Shown here: piece after piece, positions 25,026 through 34,849 of the stretch
How positions within the stretch are numbered: the first letter of the stretch is position 1
Layout of the letters: each line of letters opens with the position of its first letter
Assembly (NCBI RefSeq): GCF_002917095.1
Contig: NZ_PQGA01000015.1
Location: forward strand, 1 to 64,000
DNA: 64,000 nt
DNA from: Paraburkholderia eburnea
GTDB lineage: Bacteria > Pseudomonadota > Gammaproteobacteria > Burkholderiales > Burkholderiaceae
Direction: 5' to 3'
The notes under the pieces: model-generated
Told to the model about the DNA's origin: nothing
Seen by the model: only the letters and a program-made list of their open reading frames with translations
Database searches by the model: none
Position numbers and translations under genes: made by a program

Positions 25026-26255
25026 TCAGGACAGGATGCCCGTATCCGGCAGACGTTTCGCGATTTCGGCGATCAGCGTCTGCGCGAGCGTGATCTTGGC
25101 CGCGCGCGGCAGCGGCGTGCGGCCGCTGGCTTCGAACAGCACGACCTCATTGTCGTCCTGGCCGAAGGTGAGCGGGCCGAGGTTGCCGATCAGCAGCGGC
25201 ACCTTCTTGCGTGCGCGTTTTTCCTCGCCGTGCACGTCCAGGTCGCCGCTTTCGGCCGCGAAGCCCACGCAGTAGGGCGGGTGGGGCAGCGCCGCGACCG
25301 AGGCGAGAATGTCGGGGTTCTCGACGAAATTGAAGCTCGGCATACGCTGCTCCGCCGTCTTCTTGATCTTGTGTTCCGCAACGTGGTCAACTCGCCAGTC
25401 GGCCACCGCCGCCACGCCGATGAAGACATCGGCATCGGGCACGCCGCGCATCACGGCGTCATACATCTGCTGCGCGGTCTGCACGTTCTCGCGGACCACG
25501 CCCCACGGCGTGTCCAGCGCGACCGGCCCCGCGACCAGATGCACTTCGGCGCCTGCCTGCTGTGCGGCGCGCGCGAGCGCGAAGCCCATCTTGCCGCTTG
25601 AGCGATTGGTGATGCCGCGCACCGGATCGAGCGGCTCGAAGGTCGGCCCGGCGGTGATCAGGAGCTTGCGGCCCGCGAGCACCTTGGGCGCGAAGAACGC
25701 GACGATCGCTTCATAGACGGCTTGCGGCTCCAGCATGCGCCCGTCACCGACTTCGCCGCAAGCCTGCGGGCCGGAATCGGGGCCGAGCGTTTCGATGCCG
25801 TCCGCGCGGATCTGCGCGACGTTGCGCTGGGTGGCCGGGTTCTGCCACATCTGCCGGTTCATGGCCGGCACCACCAGCAGCGGACAATCGCGCGCGACGC
25901 ACAGCGTCGAGAGCAGATCGTCGGCGAAACCGTTGGCGAGCTTGGCGATGAAGTCGGTCGAGGCGGGCGCGATGACGATCGCATCCGCTTCACGCGACAG
26001 GTCGATGTGCGCCATGTTGTTGGGCACGCGGCCGTCCCACTGGCTCGTGTAGACGGGGCGCCCCGAGAGCGCCTGCATCGTCACGGGCGTGATGAACTGC
26101 GTGGCCGCCTCGGTCATCACGACCTGCACGGTCGCGCCGGCCTTGGTCAAGAGGCGCGTGAGTTCGGCGATCTTGTAGCAGGCGATGCCGCCCGACATGC
26201 CGAGCACGAGATGGCGTCCGGCCAGCTCGCCCGGCGTTGCTGCGGAGGTGTTCAA
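25026..26255 (-). CDS. coaBC: Bifunctional phosphopantothenoylcysteine decarboxylase / phosphopantothenate-cysteine ligase
   Basis: This 409-residue enzyme carries out two steps of coenzyme A synthesis: CTP-dependent joining of 4'-phosphopantothenate and cysteine, and FMN-dependent decarboxylation. The CoaC half (1-190) has GMSGGIACYKI, the active-site His in NNMAHIDLS, the PASTDFIAKLANGFADDLLS segment and PAMNRQMWQNPA. The CoaB half has TAGPTFEPLDPVRGITNRSSGKMG and AAVADWR. The start is TTG 26255, with GAGGAG upstream, an uncommon start codon. Confidence 0.95.
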   Translation of the reverse strand: MNTSAATPGELAGRHLVLGMSGGIACYKIAELTRLLTKAGATVQVVMTEAATQFITPVTMQALSGRPVYTSQWDGRVPNNMAHIDLSREADAIVIAPASTDFIAKLANGFADDLLSTLCVARDCPLLVVPAMNRQMWQNPATQRNVAQIRADGIETLGPDSGPQACGEVGDGRMLEPQAVYEAIVAFFAPKVLAGRKLLITAGPTFEPLDPVRGITNRSSGKMGFALARAAQQAGAEVHLVAGPVALDTPWGVVRENVQTAQQMYDAVMRGVPDADVFIGVAAVADWRVDHVAEHKIKKTAEQRMPSFNFVENPDILASVAALPHPPYCVGFAAESGDLDVHGEEKRARKKVPLLIGNLGPLTFGQDDNEVVLFEASGRTPLPRAAKITLAQTLIAEIAKRLPDTGILS

Positions 26256-26303
26256 GGCAGGTCTCCTCTGTCTCGCCCGTCTGGTTACGCGTAGGGGCAG
26301 GGG

Positions 26304-26837
26304 TCAGCGCGAACCGCGCACGCGGCGCAGTTCGTCGAACACCAGCAGCACGGCGCCGACGGTGATCGCGCTATCCGCGACGTTGAACGCGGGCCAGTGC
26401 GACAGGCCCAGGTGGAAGTCGAGGAAGTCGATCACATGACCGTACATCAGGCGGTCGAGCACGTTGCCGAGCGCGCCGCCCAGGATCAGCGCGAGCGCCG
26501 TGCAAAAGAGGCGCTGCCCTGCGTGACGCTTGAGCAGATAGCCGATCACCACGGCCGCCACGACGCCCAGCGCCGTGAAGGCCCAGCGCTGCCAGCCGCC
26601 GGCCGCCGCGAGGAAGCTGAACGCCGCGCCCTTGTTGTACACGAGCACGAGGTTGAAGAACGGCGTGATCACGCGCCCTTCGCCGTAGGCGAACACCTTG
26701 GAGATGGCGATCTTCGTGAGCTGATCCGCGAGGATCACGATCAACGCGATGCCGAGCCACGGCGCGAGCGTGCCCTTTGCCCCATTCGCACCATTCGCGC
26801 CGCCGGATTTCGCCTGCTTCGACACGGTCTTGGCCAT
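26304..26837 (-). CDS. lspA: Lipoprotein signal peptidase (signal peptidase II)
   Basis: This 177-residue membrane aspartyl protease cleaves prolipoproteins before the lipid-modified Cys. Four membrane helices are visible. The catalytic Asp residues lie in GGALGNVLDRLMYGHVIDFLDF and FNVADSAITVG, and the conserved YNKGAAFSFL is present. The N terminus carries an extra Gly-Ala-Asn repeat (GGANGANGAKG), encoded in part by a 9-bp duplication. The ATG at 26837 overlaps the ileS stop (TGATG); an in-frame GTG lies one codon earlier. Confidence 0.95.
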   Translation of the reverse strand: MAKTVSKQAKSGGANGANGAKGTLAPWLGIALIVILADQLTKIAISKVFAYGEGRVITPFFNLVLVYNKGAAFSFLAAAGGWQRWAFTALGVVAAVVIGYLLKRHAGQRLFCTALALILGGALGNVLDRLMYGHVIDFLDFHLGLSHWPAFNVADSAITVGAVLLVFDELRRVRGSR

Positions 26838-29686
26838 CACGCCGCGCTCCGGTTTTCGCCGTTACCGAACAGATTGACCACGCAGCGGCCGCACAGGCCC
26901 GGATGCTCGGCGTTCGCGCCCACGTCCTCGCGGTAGTGCCAGCAGCGCTCGCACTTGAGGTACTTCGAGGTCACCACTTCGACGCCTTCGTCCGCTTCGC
27001 TCTCCACCTTCACGACTTGCGCCGCCGAGGTGATGAGCACGAACTTGAGATCGTCGCCGAGACTTTGCAGCGCGTCATGGCGCGCGCCGCTTGCGAGGAT
27101 GCGCACTTCGGCCTGCAGCGACGAGCCGATCTGGTTCGCCACGCGCGCCTCTTCCAGCGCCTTCGTCACGTTGCCGCGCACTTCGCGCAGCAGCGTCCAC
27201 TTGGCGATCAGCTCCGGTGCGCCTTCGACGTCCGGGAACGCGTGGAAGGTTTCGGTGAAGATGGTTTCGCTTTGCGGCTGGAACACCTTCCACGCTTCTT
27301 CGGCCGTGAACGAGAGGAACGGCGCGAGGATGCGCAGCAGGCTGTGCGTGATGTGGTGCAGCGCCGTTTGCGCAGCGCGACGGGCGGCCGAATCCGGCGC
27401 GCTCGTGTAGAGGCGGTCCTTCAGCACGTCGAGATAGAAGCCGCCGAGGTCTTCCGAGCAGAACGTCTGCAGCTTCGCCACGACCGGGTGGAACTCATAG
27501 CGGTCGTAGTGCGAGAGCACGTCGTTTTGCAGCGTGTGCGTGAGCGCGACGGCGTAGCGGTCGATTTCGAGCCATTGATCCGCGGGCAGCGCGTGCTTCT
27601 CGAAGTCGAAGTCCGACAGGTTCGAGAGCAGGAAGCGCAGCGTGTTGCGGATACGGCGATAGCCTTCCGTCACGCGCTTGAGGATTTCCTCCGAGATCGC
27701 CAGTTCGCCCGAGTAGTCGGTCGAGGCGATCCATAGACGGATGATTTCCGCGCCCAGGCGGTTCGCCACTTCATGCGGATCGACGCCGTTGCCGAGCGAC
27801 TTCGACATCTTGCGGCCTTCGCCGTCGACGGTGAAGCCGTGCGTGAGCAGGGCGTTGTACGGCGGGCGGCCGTCGAGCATGGAAGCGGTGAGCAGCGACG
27901 AGTGGAACCAGCCGCGATGCTGGTCCGAGCCTTCCAGATACAGGTCGGCCGGGAATTGCAGGTCGTCCTTGTGCGAGCCGCGCAGGACGTGCCAATGCGT
28001 CGTGCCCGAGTCGAACCACACGTCGAGCGTGTCGCGGTTCTTCTCGTACAGGTTGGCGTCGTCGCCGATCAGCTCGCGCGGATCGAGCGTCTGCCAGGCT
28101 TCGATGCCGGACTTCTCCACGCGCTGCGCGACTTCTTCGAGCAGCTCCAGCGTGCGCGGATGCAGCTCGCCGGTTTCCTTGTGCACGAAGAACGCCATCG
28201 GCACGCCCCATTGGCGCTGGCGCGAGAGCGTCCAGTCCGGGCGGTTGGCGATCATCGAGAAGAGGCGCTGCTTGCCCCACGACGGGTAGAACGCGGTGGC
28301 TTCGATGCCTTCGAGCGCGGTTTCGCGCAGCGTCTTGCCGCCGTCCTTGGGCGTGACGTCCATGCCCGCGAACCACTGCGAGGTGGCGCGGTAGATGATG
28401 GGCGTCTTGTGGCGCCAGCAGTGCATGTAGCTGTGCAGGTACTTTTCGCTGCGCAGCAGCGTGCCGGCGGCGTCGAGCGCGTCGACGATCTTCGGATTCG
28501 CGTCCCAGATCGACAGGCCGCCGAACAGCGGCAGCGATTCGACGTAGCGGCCATCGCCCATCACCGGGCTGATGATGTCCGAGTCCGCCATGCCGTGCGC
28601 CTTGCACGAGATGAAGTCTTCCACGCCATACGCGGGCGCCGAGTGCACGATGCCCGTGCCGGTGTCGGTCGTCACGTAGTCGCCTAGGTAGATCGGCGAA
28701 GTGCGCTGGTAGCCCGGATGCGCCGAGGCCAGCGGGTGGTTGAAGCGCAGCAGCGAGAGCTTTTCGCCCTTCGTGGTGGCGATTACAGTGCCTTCGAGAC
28801 CGAAGTCCTTCAGGCACGCCTCGACGCGCTCGGTCGCGAAAATCAGCAGGCCGCGCGGCGTATCGACGAGCGCGTACTCGATTTCCGGATGCACGTTGAG
28901 CGCCTGGTTCGACGGGATCGTCCAGGGCGTCGTGGTCCAGATGACGATGCCGCCTTCCTCGCGCGGCAGGGCGGCCAGGCCAAAGGCCGCCGCCGTTTCA
29001 GCCGGCTGCGCGAACGTGAACAGCACGTCGATGGTCGGGTCGGTCTTGTCCTTGTACTCGACTTCAGCCTCAGCCAGCGCCGAGCCGCAGTCGAAGCACC
29101 AGTTCACGGGCTTCAGGCCACGGAACACATAGCCCTTTTCGATGATCTTCGCGAGTGCGCGGATTTCGCCCGCTTCGTTCGCGAAGTTCATGGTCTTGTA
29201 CGGGTTGTCCCAGTCGCCGAGCACGCCCAGGCGCTTGAAGCCCGCCTTTTGCGTCTCGATCTGGCCCGACGCGTACTCGCGCGCCTTCTTCATCACTTCC
29301 TGGGCGGGCAGCGACTTGCCGAACTGCTTTTCGATCTGGATTTCGATCGGCATGCCGTGGCAGTCCCAGCCCGGCACGTAGACCGCGTCGTAGCCCGCCA
29401 GATTGCGCGCCTTGACGATCATGTCCTTCAAGATCTTGTTCACCGCATGGCCGAGGTGGATGTCGCCGTTCGCATACGGCGGGCCATCGTGCAGGATGAA
29501 CTTCTTGCGGCCCTTCGAGGCGGCGCGGATCTTCTTGTAGATGCCCTTTTCTTCCCACTCCTTGACCCATTGCGGCTCGCGCTTGGGCAGATCGCCACGC
29601 ATCGGGAATGCGGTGTCGAGCAGGTTGACGGGGTACTTCGATTCGGACTTCTGCGGCTTGCCGGAGGATGCTTTCTTGTCGCTCAT
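26837..29686 (-). CDS. ileS: Isoleucyl-tRNA synthetase
   Basis: This 949-residue enzyme charges tRNA-Ile. The class I motifs are GDIHLGHAVN (HIGH) near residue 70 and KMSKSLGNG (KMSKS) near 620. The CP1 editing domain lies between, and the C-terminal zinc finger is seen as CERCWHYREDVG...CGRCVVN. The start ATG 29686 was chosen because the family N terminus (YPVNLLDTAFPMRGDLPKREP) follows it closely. It is followed by lspA with overlap, the classic ribF-ileS-lspA order. Confidence 0.97.
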   Translation of the reverse strand: MSDKKASSGKPQKSESKYPVNLLDTAFPMRGDLPKREPQWVKEWEEKGIYKKIRAASKGRKKFILHDGPPYANGDIHLGHAVNKILKDMIVKARNLAGYDAVYVPGWDCHGMPIEIQIEKQFGKSLPAQEVMKKAREYASGQIETQKAGFKRLGVLGDWDNPYKTMNFANEAGEIRALAKIIEKGYVFRGLKPVNWCFDCGSALAEAEVEYKDKTDPTIDVLFTFAQPAETAAAFGLAALPREEGGIVIWTTTPWTIPSNQALNVHPEIEYALVDTPRGLLIFATERVEACLKDFGLEGTVIATTKGEKLSLLRFNHPLASAHPGYQRTSPIYLGDYVTTDTGTGIVHSAPAYGVEDFISCKAHGMADSDIISPVMGDGRYVESLPLFGGLSIWDANPKIVDALDAAGTLLRSEKYLHSYMHCWRHKTPIIYRATSQWFAGMDVTPKDGGKTLRETALEGIEATAFYPSWGKQRLFSMIANRPDWTLSRQRQWGVPMAFFVHKETGELHPRTLELLEEVAQRVEKSGIEAWQTLDPRELIGDDANLYEKNRDTLDVWFDSGTTHWHVLRGSHKDDLQFPADLYLEGSDQHRGWFHSSLLTASMLDGRPPYNALLTHGFTVDGEGRKMSKSLGNGVDPHEVANRLGAEIIRLWIASTDYSGELAISEEILKRVTEGYRRIRNTLRFLLSNLSDFDFEKHALPADQWLEIDRYAVALTHTLQNDVLSHYDRYEFHPVVAKLQTFCSEDLGGFYLDVLKDRLYTSAPDSAARRAAQTALHHITHSLLRILAPFLSFTAEEAWKVFQPQSETIFTETFHAFPDVEGAPELIAKWTLLREVRGNVTKALEEARVANQIGSSLQAEVRILASGARHDALQSLGDDLKFVLITSAAQVVKVESEADEGVEVVTSKYLKCERCWHYREDVGANAEHPGLCGRCVVNLFGNGENRSAA

Positions 29687-29863
29687 GGTGAGATCACGGT
29701 GAATTCGAGGATGCACGGCGTCAGCATTGCGGCCAGGCCGCGCAACCGTCGCCTCGCGCGCCGTCTGCGGACCATGCCGCATCAGGCGCCTGGGGCGGGG
29801 CGGTCCAGGCGGGCGTCGGGCAGGCTGGATGTTGAGCCTGGCGCGACGCTCGCGGACCGCAAG

Positions 29864-30859
29864 TCACCTAATTCGGTCGGTCGCCGAGGTGGCGAAACCG
29901 GTGGAAGCGCCGCCGGGCACGTGTGCGCCCGCCGCGGCGAACCACGCGCGGGCGTTGGTCACATCGCGCGCGATGGCGGCGGTGAGGGTTTCGAGGTCGG
30001 CGAATTTTTCCTCGTCACGCAGCTTCTTGAGGAATTCGACGCGCACGAGCTTGCCATAGGCGTTGCCGTGCCAGTCGAGCAAATGCACTTCGAGCAGCAC
30101 GCGGCCCGAATCGTCCACGGTCGGGCGCAGGCCGAGGCTCGCGACGCCTGGCAGCGGATGGTCGGCGAGCCCATGCACCTGCACGACGAAGATGCCCTTG
30201 AGCGCCGGACGCTTGTGGCCGATCGGCAGGTTCAGGGTGGGAAAGCCCAGGTCGCGGCCGAGCTTCAGGCCGTGCGTGACGTGTCCGCTGATTTCGTAGC
30301 CACGGCCAAGCGAGGCGCGCGCCGCGTCGAGGTCGCCCGCCGCGAGCTGCGTGCGCACGGCCGAACTGGAGATACGCACGCCCGACGGATCGGCCACGGT
30401 CGCCATCTGCTCGACTTCGAAGCCGTGCTGCGCGCCCGCGACCTGCAGCGAGGCGAAGTCGCCCGCGCGCTTCGCGCCGTAGCGGAAGTCGTCGCCGATC
30501 ATCATCCAGCGCGCGTGCAGGCCGCCCACGATGATGCGCGAGACGAAGTCGTCCGGCGACTGGCTCGCGAAGGTGTGGTTGAAATGCTCGACCACCACGC
30601 GGTCCACGCCGTTTTCGCGCAGCGCTTCGAGCTTGTCGCGCAGCATGGCGATGCGCGGCGGGGCGCTTGCCGGGTTGAAGAATTCGCGCGGATGCGGCTC
30701 GAAGGTCATCACGCAGACGGGCAGGCCGCGCGCGTCGGCGGCTTCGCGCACGCGCGCGAGCAACGCCTGATGCCCGCGGTGGACACCGTCGAAATTGCCG
30801 ATGGTGAGCGCGCAGGGCGCGCGGCTTTCGGCATTGGGAAGACCGCGGAAGACTCTCAC
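29864..30859 (-). CDS. ribF: Bifunctional riboflavin kinase / FAD synthetase
   Basis: This 331-residue enzyme phosphorylates riboflavin to FMN and adenylylates FMN to FAD. The N-terminal nucleotidyltransferase has CALTIGNFDGVHRGHQALL and the SSSAVRTQLAAGD segment (as ISSSAVRTQL). The C-terminal kinase domain has ISGHVTHGLKLGRDLGFPTLNL and the conserved LLEVHLLDWHGNAYGKLVRVEFLKKLRDE. The start is GTG 30859, giving normal length. It is divergent from purN across 175 bases. Confidence 0.95.
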   Translation of the reverse strand: MRVFRGLPNAESRAPCALTIGNFDGVHRGHQALLARVREAADARGLPVCVMTFEPHPREFFNPASAPPRIAMLRDKLEALRENGVDRVVVEHFNHTFASQSPDDFVSRIIVGGLHARWMMIGDDFRYGAKRAGDFASLQVAGAQHGFEVEQMATVADPSGVRISSSAVRTQLAAGDLDAARASLGRGYEISGHVTHGLKLGRDLGFPTLNLPIGHKRPALKGIFVVQVHGLADHPLPGVASLGLRPTVDDSGRVLLEVHLLDWHGNAYGKLVRVEFLKKLRDEEKFADLETLTAAIARDVTNARAWFAAAGAHVPGGASTGFATSATDRIR

Positions 30860-31034
30860 GATAACGGGACCTGAGCGGAAACTGAGCGGACGCCGGCCAG
30901 GCGCCCTGAATATGACCGAATGAGACCAGTTACACGGCCCGGTGGCCGCGACGAAACAGACGATTATAAACGCACGGGAGCCCGATCGCCGCCGCCCGAG
31001 CGTTGGGGGTGCCGCCCAATGATAAAATCCGCGG

Positions 31035-31709
31035 ATGAAAAATCTCGTCATCCTGATTTCGGGGCGGGGCAGCAACATGGAAGCCATCGTGCGCGCCTGT
31101 GCGCACGAAGCCTGGAGCGCGCGCATCGCCGCCGTGATTGCCAATCGCCCGGATGCCGCGGGGCTTGCCTTTGCAGCCTCGCACGGCATCGCCACGGCGG
31201 TGGTCGATCATCGCCAGTATCCTGATCGCGCCAGCTTCGACGCGGCGCTTGCGCAGGCCATCGACGGTTACGCGCCCGACCTCGTCGTGCTCGCGGGCTT
31301 CATGCGCGTGCTGACCGAGGGTTTCGTCCAGCATTATTCGGGCCGGATGCTCAACATCCACCCGTCGCTGCTGCCGAGCTTTCCGGGTCTCAAAACGCAC
31401 CAGAGCGCGCTCGACGCGGGTTGCCGCGTGCACGGCGCCACGGTGCATTTTGTCACGCCCACGCTCGATCATGGGCCGATCGTGGCGCAGTCGGCGGTGC
31501 CGGTGCGCACCGGCGACGATGCCGCCGCGCTGGCCGCGCGCGTCCTGAAGACCGAACACACGATGTATCCGCGGGCGATCCGCTGGTTCGTCGAAGGGCG
31601 CCTCGCGCTCGACGGCGAGCGCGTGACGCTCACGCCACCCGAGCCGCAATGGCTCTTCCTTGACGACGCAAACGAAACACAAGCACACACCGCCGGGGAG
31701 GGCGCATGA
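31035..31709 (+). CDS. purN: Phosphoribosylglycinamide formyltransferase
   Basis: This 224-residue enzyme transfers a formyl group from 10-formyl-THF to GAR in purine synthesis. It starts with VILISGRGSNMEAIV (phosphate-binding loop). The catalytic segment contains LAGFMRVLTEGFVQHYSGRMLNIHPSLLPSFPG with Asn-His, and HFVTPTLDHGPIVAQ with the conserved Asp. The stop overlaps the start of the downstream methyltransferase gene by four bases (ATGA). Confidence 0.96.
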   Translation: MKNLVILISGRGSNMEAIVRACAHEAWSARIAAVIANRPDAAGLAFAASHGIATAVVDHRQYPDRASFDAALAQAIDGYAPDLVVLAGFMRVLTEGFVQHYSGRMLNIHPSLLPSFPGLKTHQSALDAGCRVHGATVHFVTPTLDHGPIVAQSAVPVRTGDDAAALAARVLKTEHTMYPRAIRWFVEGRLALDGERVTLTPPEPQWLFLDDANETQAHTAGEGA

Positions 31710-33097
31710 GGCTACATGGTTTTTTGATTGGACAAACTGAGACGTTGCTGGCCGACGTTTTGAAGTTCACGGGTCCCGCCGATGCGGCGACGAGCCGCTT
31801 TTTCCGCGAGCATCCGAAGCTCGGCCACGCCGAACGCGGTGTGATCGCCGAGGCGGTGTTCGCCGTGCTGCGCCGTCGCATGGAGTTCGCGCATCTGGCC
31901 GAAAGCGGCACGGGCAGCCCGACGCGCCGTCTCACGCTGCTCGGCCTGATGGCGACGGCCGGTCGCGGCGCCATCCGTCCCTTTGTCTCGGATGCCGAAG
32001 CCAACTGGCTCGAACACGTCGCGAAGATCGACCCGGCGAGCCTGCCGCTGCGCCAGCAGCTCAATCTGCCCGACTGGATCGTCAAGGCGCTGGAAACGCG
32101 CTTCGACGCCGCCGAACTCGCGCAACTGGCCGCCGCGCTGAACTATCCGGCGCCGCTCGATCTGCGCGCGAACCCGATCAAGGCGAGCCGCGACGAACTG
32201 CTGCGCTCGCTGTCGCAGGCCGGCATCGAAGGCGGCGAGACGCCGTTCGCGCCGTTCGGCGTGCGCGTGACGGGCAAGCCGGCGCTCTCGAAGCTCGACG
32301 CGTTCAAGGACGGCTGGTTCGAGGTGCAGGACGAAGGCAGCCAACTGCTGTGCACGCTGCTCGCGCCGCGTCGCGGCGAGATGGTGGTGGACTTCTGCGC
32401 GGGCGCGGGCGGCAAGACGCTGGCGCTGGGCGCGATGATGCGCTCCTCGGGCCGTCTGTATGCGTTCGACATTTCGGAAAAGCGTCTGGCCAAGCTCAAG
32501 CCGCGTCTTGCGCGCAGCGGCCTGTCCAACGTGAACCCGGTGCTGATCGACAGCGAACACGACGCGAAGATCAAGCGTCTGATCGGCAAGATCGACCGCG
32601 TGCTGGTGGACGCGCCTTGCTCGGGCCTCGGCACGCTGCGCCGCAACCCCGACCTGAAATGGCGTCAATCGCCGGAATCGATCGCGGAACTCGCGCCCAA
32701 GCAACTGTCGATTCTCACGAGCGCGGCGCGCCTGCTCAAGCGCGGCGGCCGTCTCGTCTATGCGACCTGCAGCATTCTGGAAGCCGAGAACGAAGCGGTC
32801 GTGAAGCAGTTCCTCGACGCGCATCCGGACTTTGCGCTGGTGAGCGCGCGCGACGTGCTGGCGGATCAGCGCGTGGACCTCGATACGGGCGACTACTTCT
32901 CGCTGTGGCCGCACCGTCACGCGACGGACGGCTTCTTTGCCGCCGTGCTGGAGCGTCGCGGCGACGCGCAGCCGAAGACGAAAAAGGCCAAGGCCGAAGC
33001 CACGCCTGAGGAAGCCGCAGCGGCGGGCGAAACCGCCGACGCGATCGCCAAGGCCCAGCAGCCCGAGGCCGCCGAGCCGGACGCTGCGCTGGAATAA
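31706..33097 (+). CDS. RsmB/NOP-family RNA (cytosine-5) methyltransferase
   Basis: This 463-residue protein methylates a cytosine of rRNA. The SAM-binding motif is VVDFCAGAGGKTLALG, motif IV is DAPCSGLGTLRRNPDLKWR and motif VI YATCSILEAENE carries the catalytic Cys. The N-terminal 150 residues resemble the NusB-like/RsmB N domain. The C terminus has an Ala/Glu/Lys-rich tail of about 50 residues that is probably disordered. It is coupled to purN by overlap. Whether the target is C967 (RsmB) is likely but unproved. Confidence 0.88.
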   Translation: MRLHGFLIGQTETLLADVLKFTGPADAATSRFFREHPKLGHAERGVIAEAVFAVLRRRMEFAHLAESGTGSPTRRLTLLGLMATAGRGAIRPFVSDAEANWLEHVAKIDPASLPLRQQLNLPDWIVKALETRFDAAELAQLAAALNYPAPLDLRANPIKASRDELLRSLSQAGIEGGETPFAPFGVRVTGKPALSKLDAFKDGWFEVQDEGSQLLCTLLAPRRGEMVVDFCAGAGGKTLALGAMMRSSGRLYAFDISEKRLAKLKPRLARSGLSNVNPVLIDSEHDAKIKRLIGKIDRVLVDAPCSGLGTLRRNPDLKWRQSPESIAELAPKQLSILTSAARLLKRGGRLVYATCSILEAENEAVVKQFLDAHPDFALVSARDVLADQRVDLDTGDYFSLWPHRHATDGFFAAVLERRGDAQPKTKKAKAEATPEEAAAAGETADAIAKAQQPEAAEPDAALE

Positions 33098-33124
33098 GCG
33101 GCATATCGCCGGCTAGCAAGTCTC

Positions 33125-33158
33125 GCGGGGCCGTCCGGTGCAGACCGGGCGGCCCCGC
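33125..33158. repeat. Long GC-rich hairpin after the methyltransferase gene
   Basis: GCGGGGCCGTCCGG and CCGGGCGGCCCCGC pair over 14 positions with one G-T wobble, around a six-base loop. There is no T-run, so it may protect the mRNA 3' end or act as a weak terminator. Confidence 0.6.
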
Positions 33159-33218
33159 GCCGCTTGGCTGTGCCGTTTCTCTCTTTATGTTTGCGTACTA
33201 CCTGACGCGAAAGCGCTC

Positions 33219-34610
33219 ATGATGGAAAACCGTTTGCTCTCTCACATGCTGGGCGGCGTGATCCGCGACTTCGGCCAGCCGGTCATGCTCTGGCAGTCCG
33301 GCGTGCTGATCGGCGCGCTCCTGATCGCCTGGCTGCTCGCGCGGCTGCTGCGCCACGCGCTCGAAGCGCGCCGCCAGGACCGCTACGAGGCGCTGCGCTT
33401 CGGCGCCGAAAGCCTCACCCGCGCGCTCTTTCCGCTGATCGGCGCAGGCTGCGTCTGGGCCGCGCGCGAAATCGCCGGCAACTTCATCCATACGTCGCTG
33501 CTCAATCTCGCGCTGGTGCCGCTCTTCGGTATCGGGCTCATTTACATCGCTTTCTTCTTCGCGCGGCGCGTGTTCGGTCGCGACGGTCAGACCCACGCGT
33601 GGCTGTCGATCGTCGAAAAGCTGGTTTCGCTGATCGTCTGGCTCGGCATGCTCTTCACGGTGCTGGGCATCCAGGACGATGTGCTCGAATGGATGGAGAG
33701 CGTGCGCTTTCGCATCGGCACCGCGCACGTGAGCCTGCTGTCGCTCTCCAACGGCGTGCTGTGGGTCTGCGTGACCATGGTGGTGGCCATCTGGGCGGGC
33801 TCGGCGCTCGAAGAGCGCCTGATGCGCGCGAGCACCATCGACGCCAATCTGCGCGTCGTGCTCGCCCGCGTGGGCCGCGCGCTGCTGGTGTTCGCGGCGA
33901 TCCTGTTCAGCCTGTCGATCGTCGGCATCGACATCACGGTGCTGGGCGTGTTCGGCGGGGCGCTCGGCGTGGGGCTCGGTTTTGGCTTGCAGAAGATCGC
34001 GAGCAATTACGTGTCGGGTTTCATCATCCTGATCGACCGCTCGTTGCGTCTGGGCGACACCATCAACGTGAGCGGCCTCGCGGGCAAGGTCACGCAGATC
34101 CGCACGCGTTACACGGTGGTGCGCGGGCTCGACGGCGTGGAGACGCTGATTCCGAACGAAAAACTGATCACCGATGTGGTGCAGAACCAGTCGTCGTATC
34201 TGACGCGAGGTTATGCCAAGGCGGCGGTGCAGGTGGCCTACGATACGAATCTCGACGAGGCCATGGCGCTGCTCGCCCGCGCAGCCGTCGGTGTGGACCG
34301 GGTCTTGAACGATCCGGCCCCGACCCCATATCTGGCTGGCTTCGGTGCGGACGGCATCAACCTGGAGCTGGGCTTCTGGATCGCCGACGCGGCTAGCGGA
34401 ACGTCAAGCGTGCGCTCGAACGTGAACCTGAACATCTGGCGCTTATATAACGAGCACGGTATTTCGATTCCGTTCGCGCAGCGCGAGGTGCGGATCGTCG
34501 GGCAGGGCTTGCCGGTCGCCAATGCGGTCGTTGGGCCTGGTGCCGCCGAAACCGGCGAGGCAAGCGGGGCGGTCCAGGCCCGCCGATTGCTGTCCAAAGA
34601 AGAAGAGTAA
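33219..34610 (+). CDS. MscS-family mechanosensitive ion channel
   Basis: This 463-residue membrane protein has about six predicted membrane segments, more than the three of E. coli MscS. The pore-lining helix and beta domain are recognisable: VFGGALGVGLGFGLQKIASNYVSGFIILIDRSLRLGDTI, then GLAGKVTQIRTRYTVVRGLDGVETLIPNEKLI. It probably relieves turgor on osmotic downshift. ATG 33219 or ATG 33222 is the start; the ribosome-binding site is weak. The stop lies about 240 bases before the desaturase gene. Confidence 0.9.
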   Translation: MMENRLLSHMLGGVIRDFGQPVMLWQSGVLIGALLIAWLLARLLRHALEARRQDRYEALRFGAESLTRALFPLIGAGCVWAAREIAGNFIHTSLLNLALVPLFGIGLIYIAFFFARRVFGRDGQTHAWLSIVEKLVSLIVWLGMLFTVLGIQDDVLEWMESVRFRIGTAHVSLLSLSNGVLWVCVTMVVAIWAGSALEERLMRASTIDANLRVVLARVGRALLVFAAILFSLSIVGIDITVLGVFGGALGVGLGFGLQKIASNYVSGFIILIDRSLRLGDTINVSGLAGKVTQIRTRYTVVRGLDGVETLIPNEKLITDVVQNQSSYLTRGYAKAAVQVAYDTNLDEAMALLARAAVGVDRVLNDPAPTPYLAGFGADGINLELGFWIADAASGTSSVRSNVNLNIWRLYNEHGISIPFAQREVRIVGQGLPVANAVVGPGAAETGEASGAVQARRLLSKEEE

Positions 34611-34849
34611 AGGACCGAAAGATCGCGGCGTCTGGGAGGAGCGAGCCGGGTGCGGCAAAGCGCCTCCACGGGCGATATTTCGGTCTCCAGACGTTGACTA
34701 AGACGTCGATAAAGAAAAAAATCTTCATTTGTTACAAACACTTGGAACGGTTCTAGTAGAATGCCGTCCAAACTCTTCGAACGCTTTCACTTTTCTGACA
34801 ACCGCGTAAGGCTCCCGGGCTGGCGCGCTTCGTTTCACGGGTACGAACC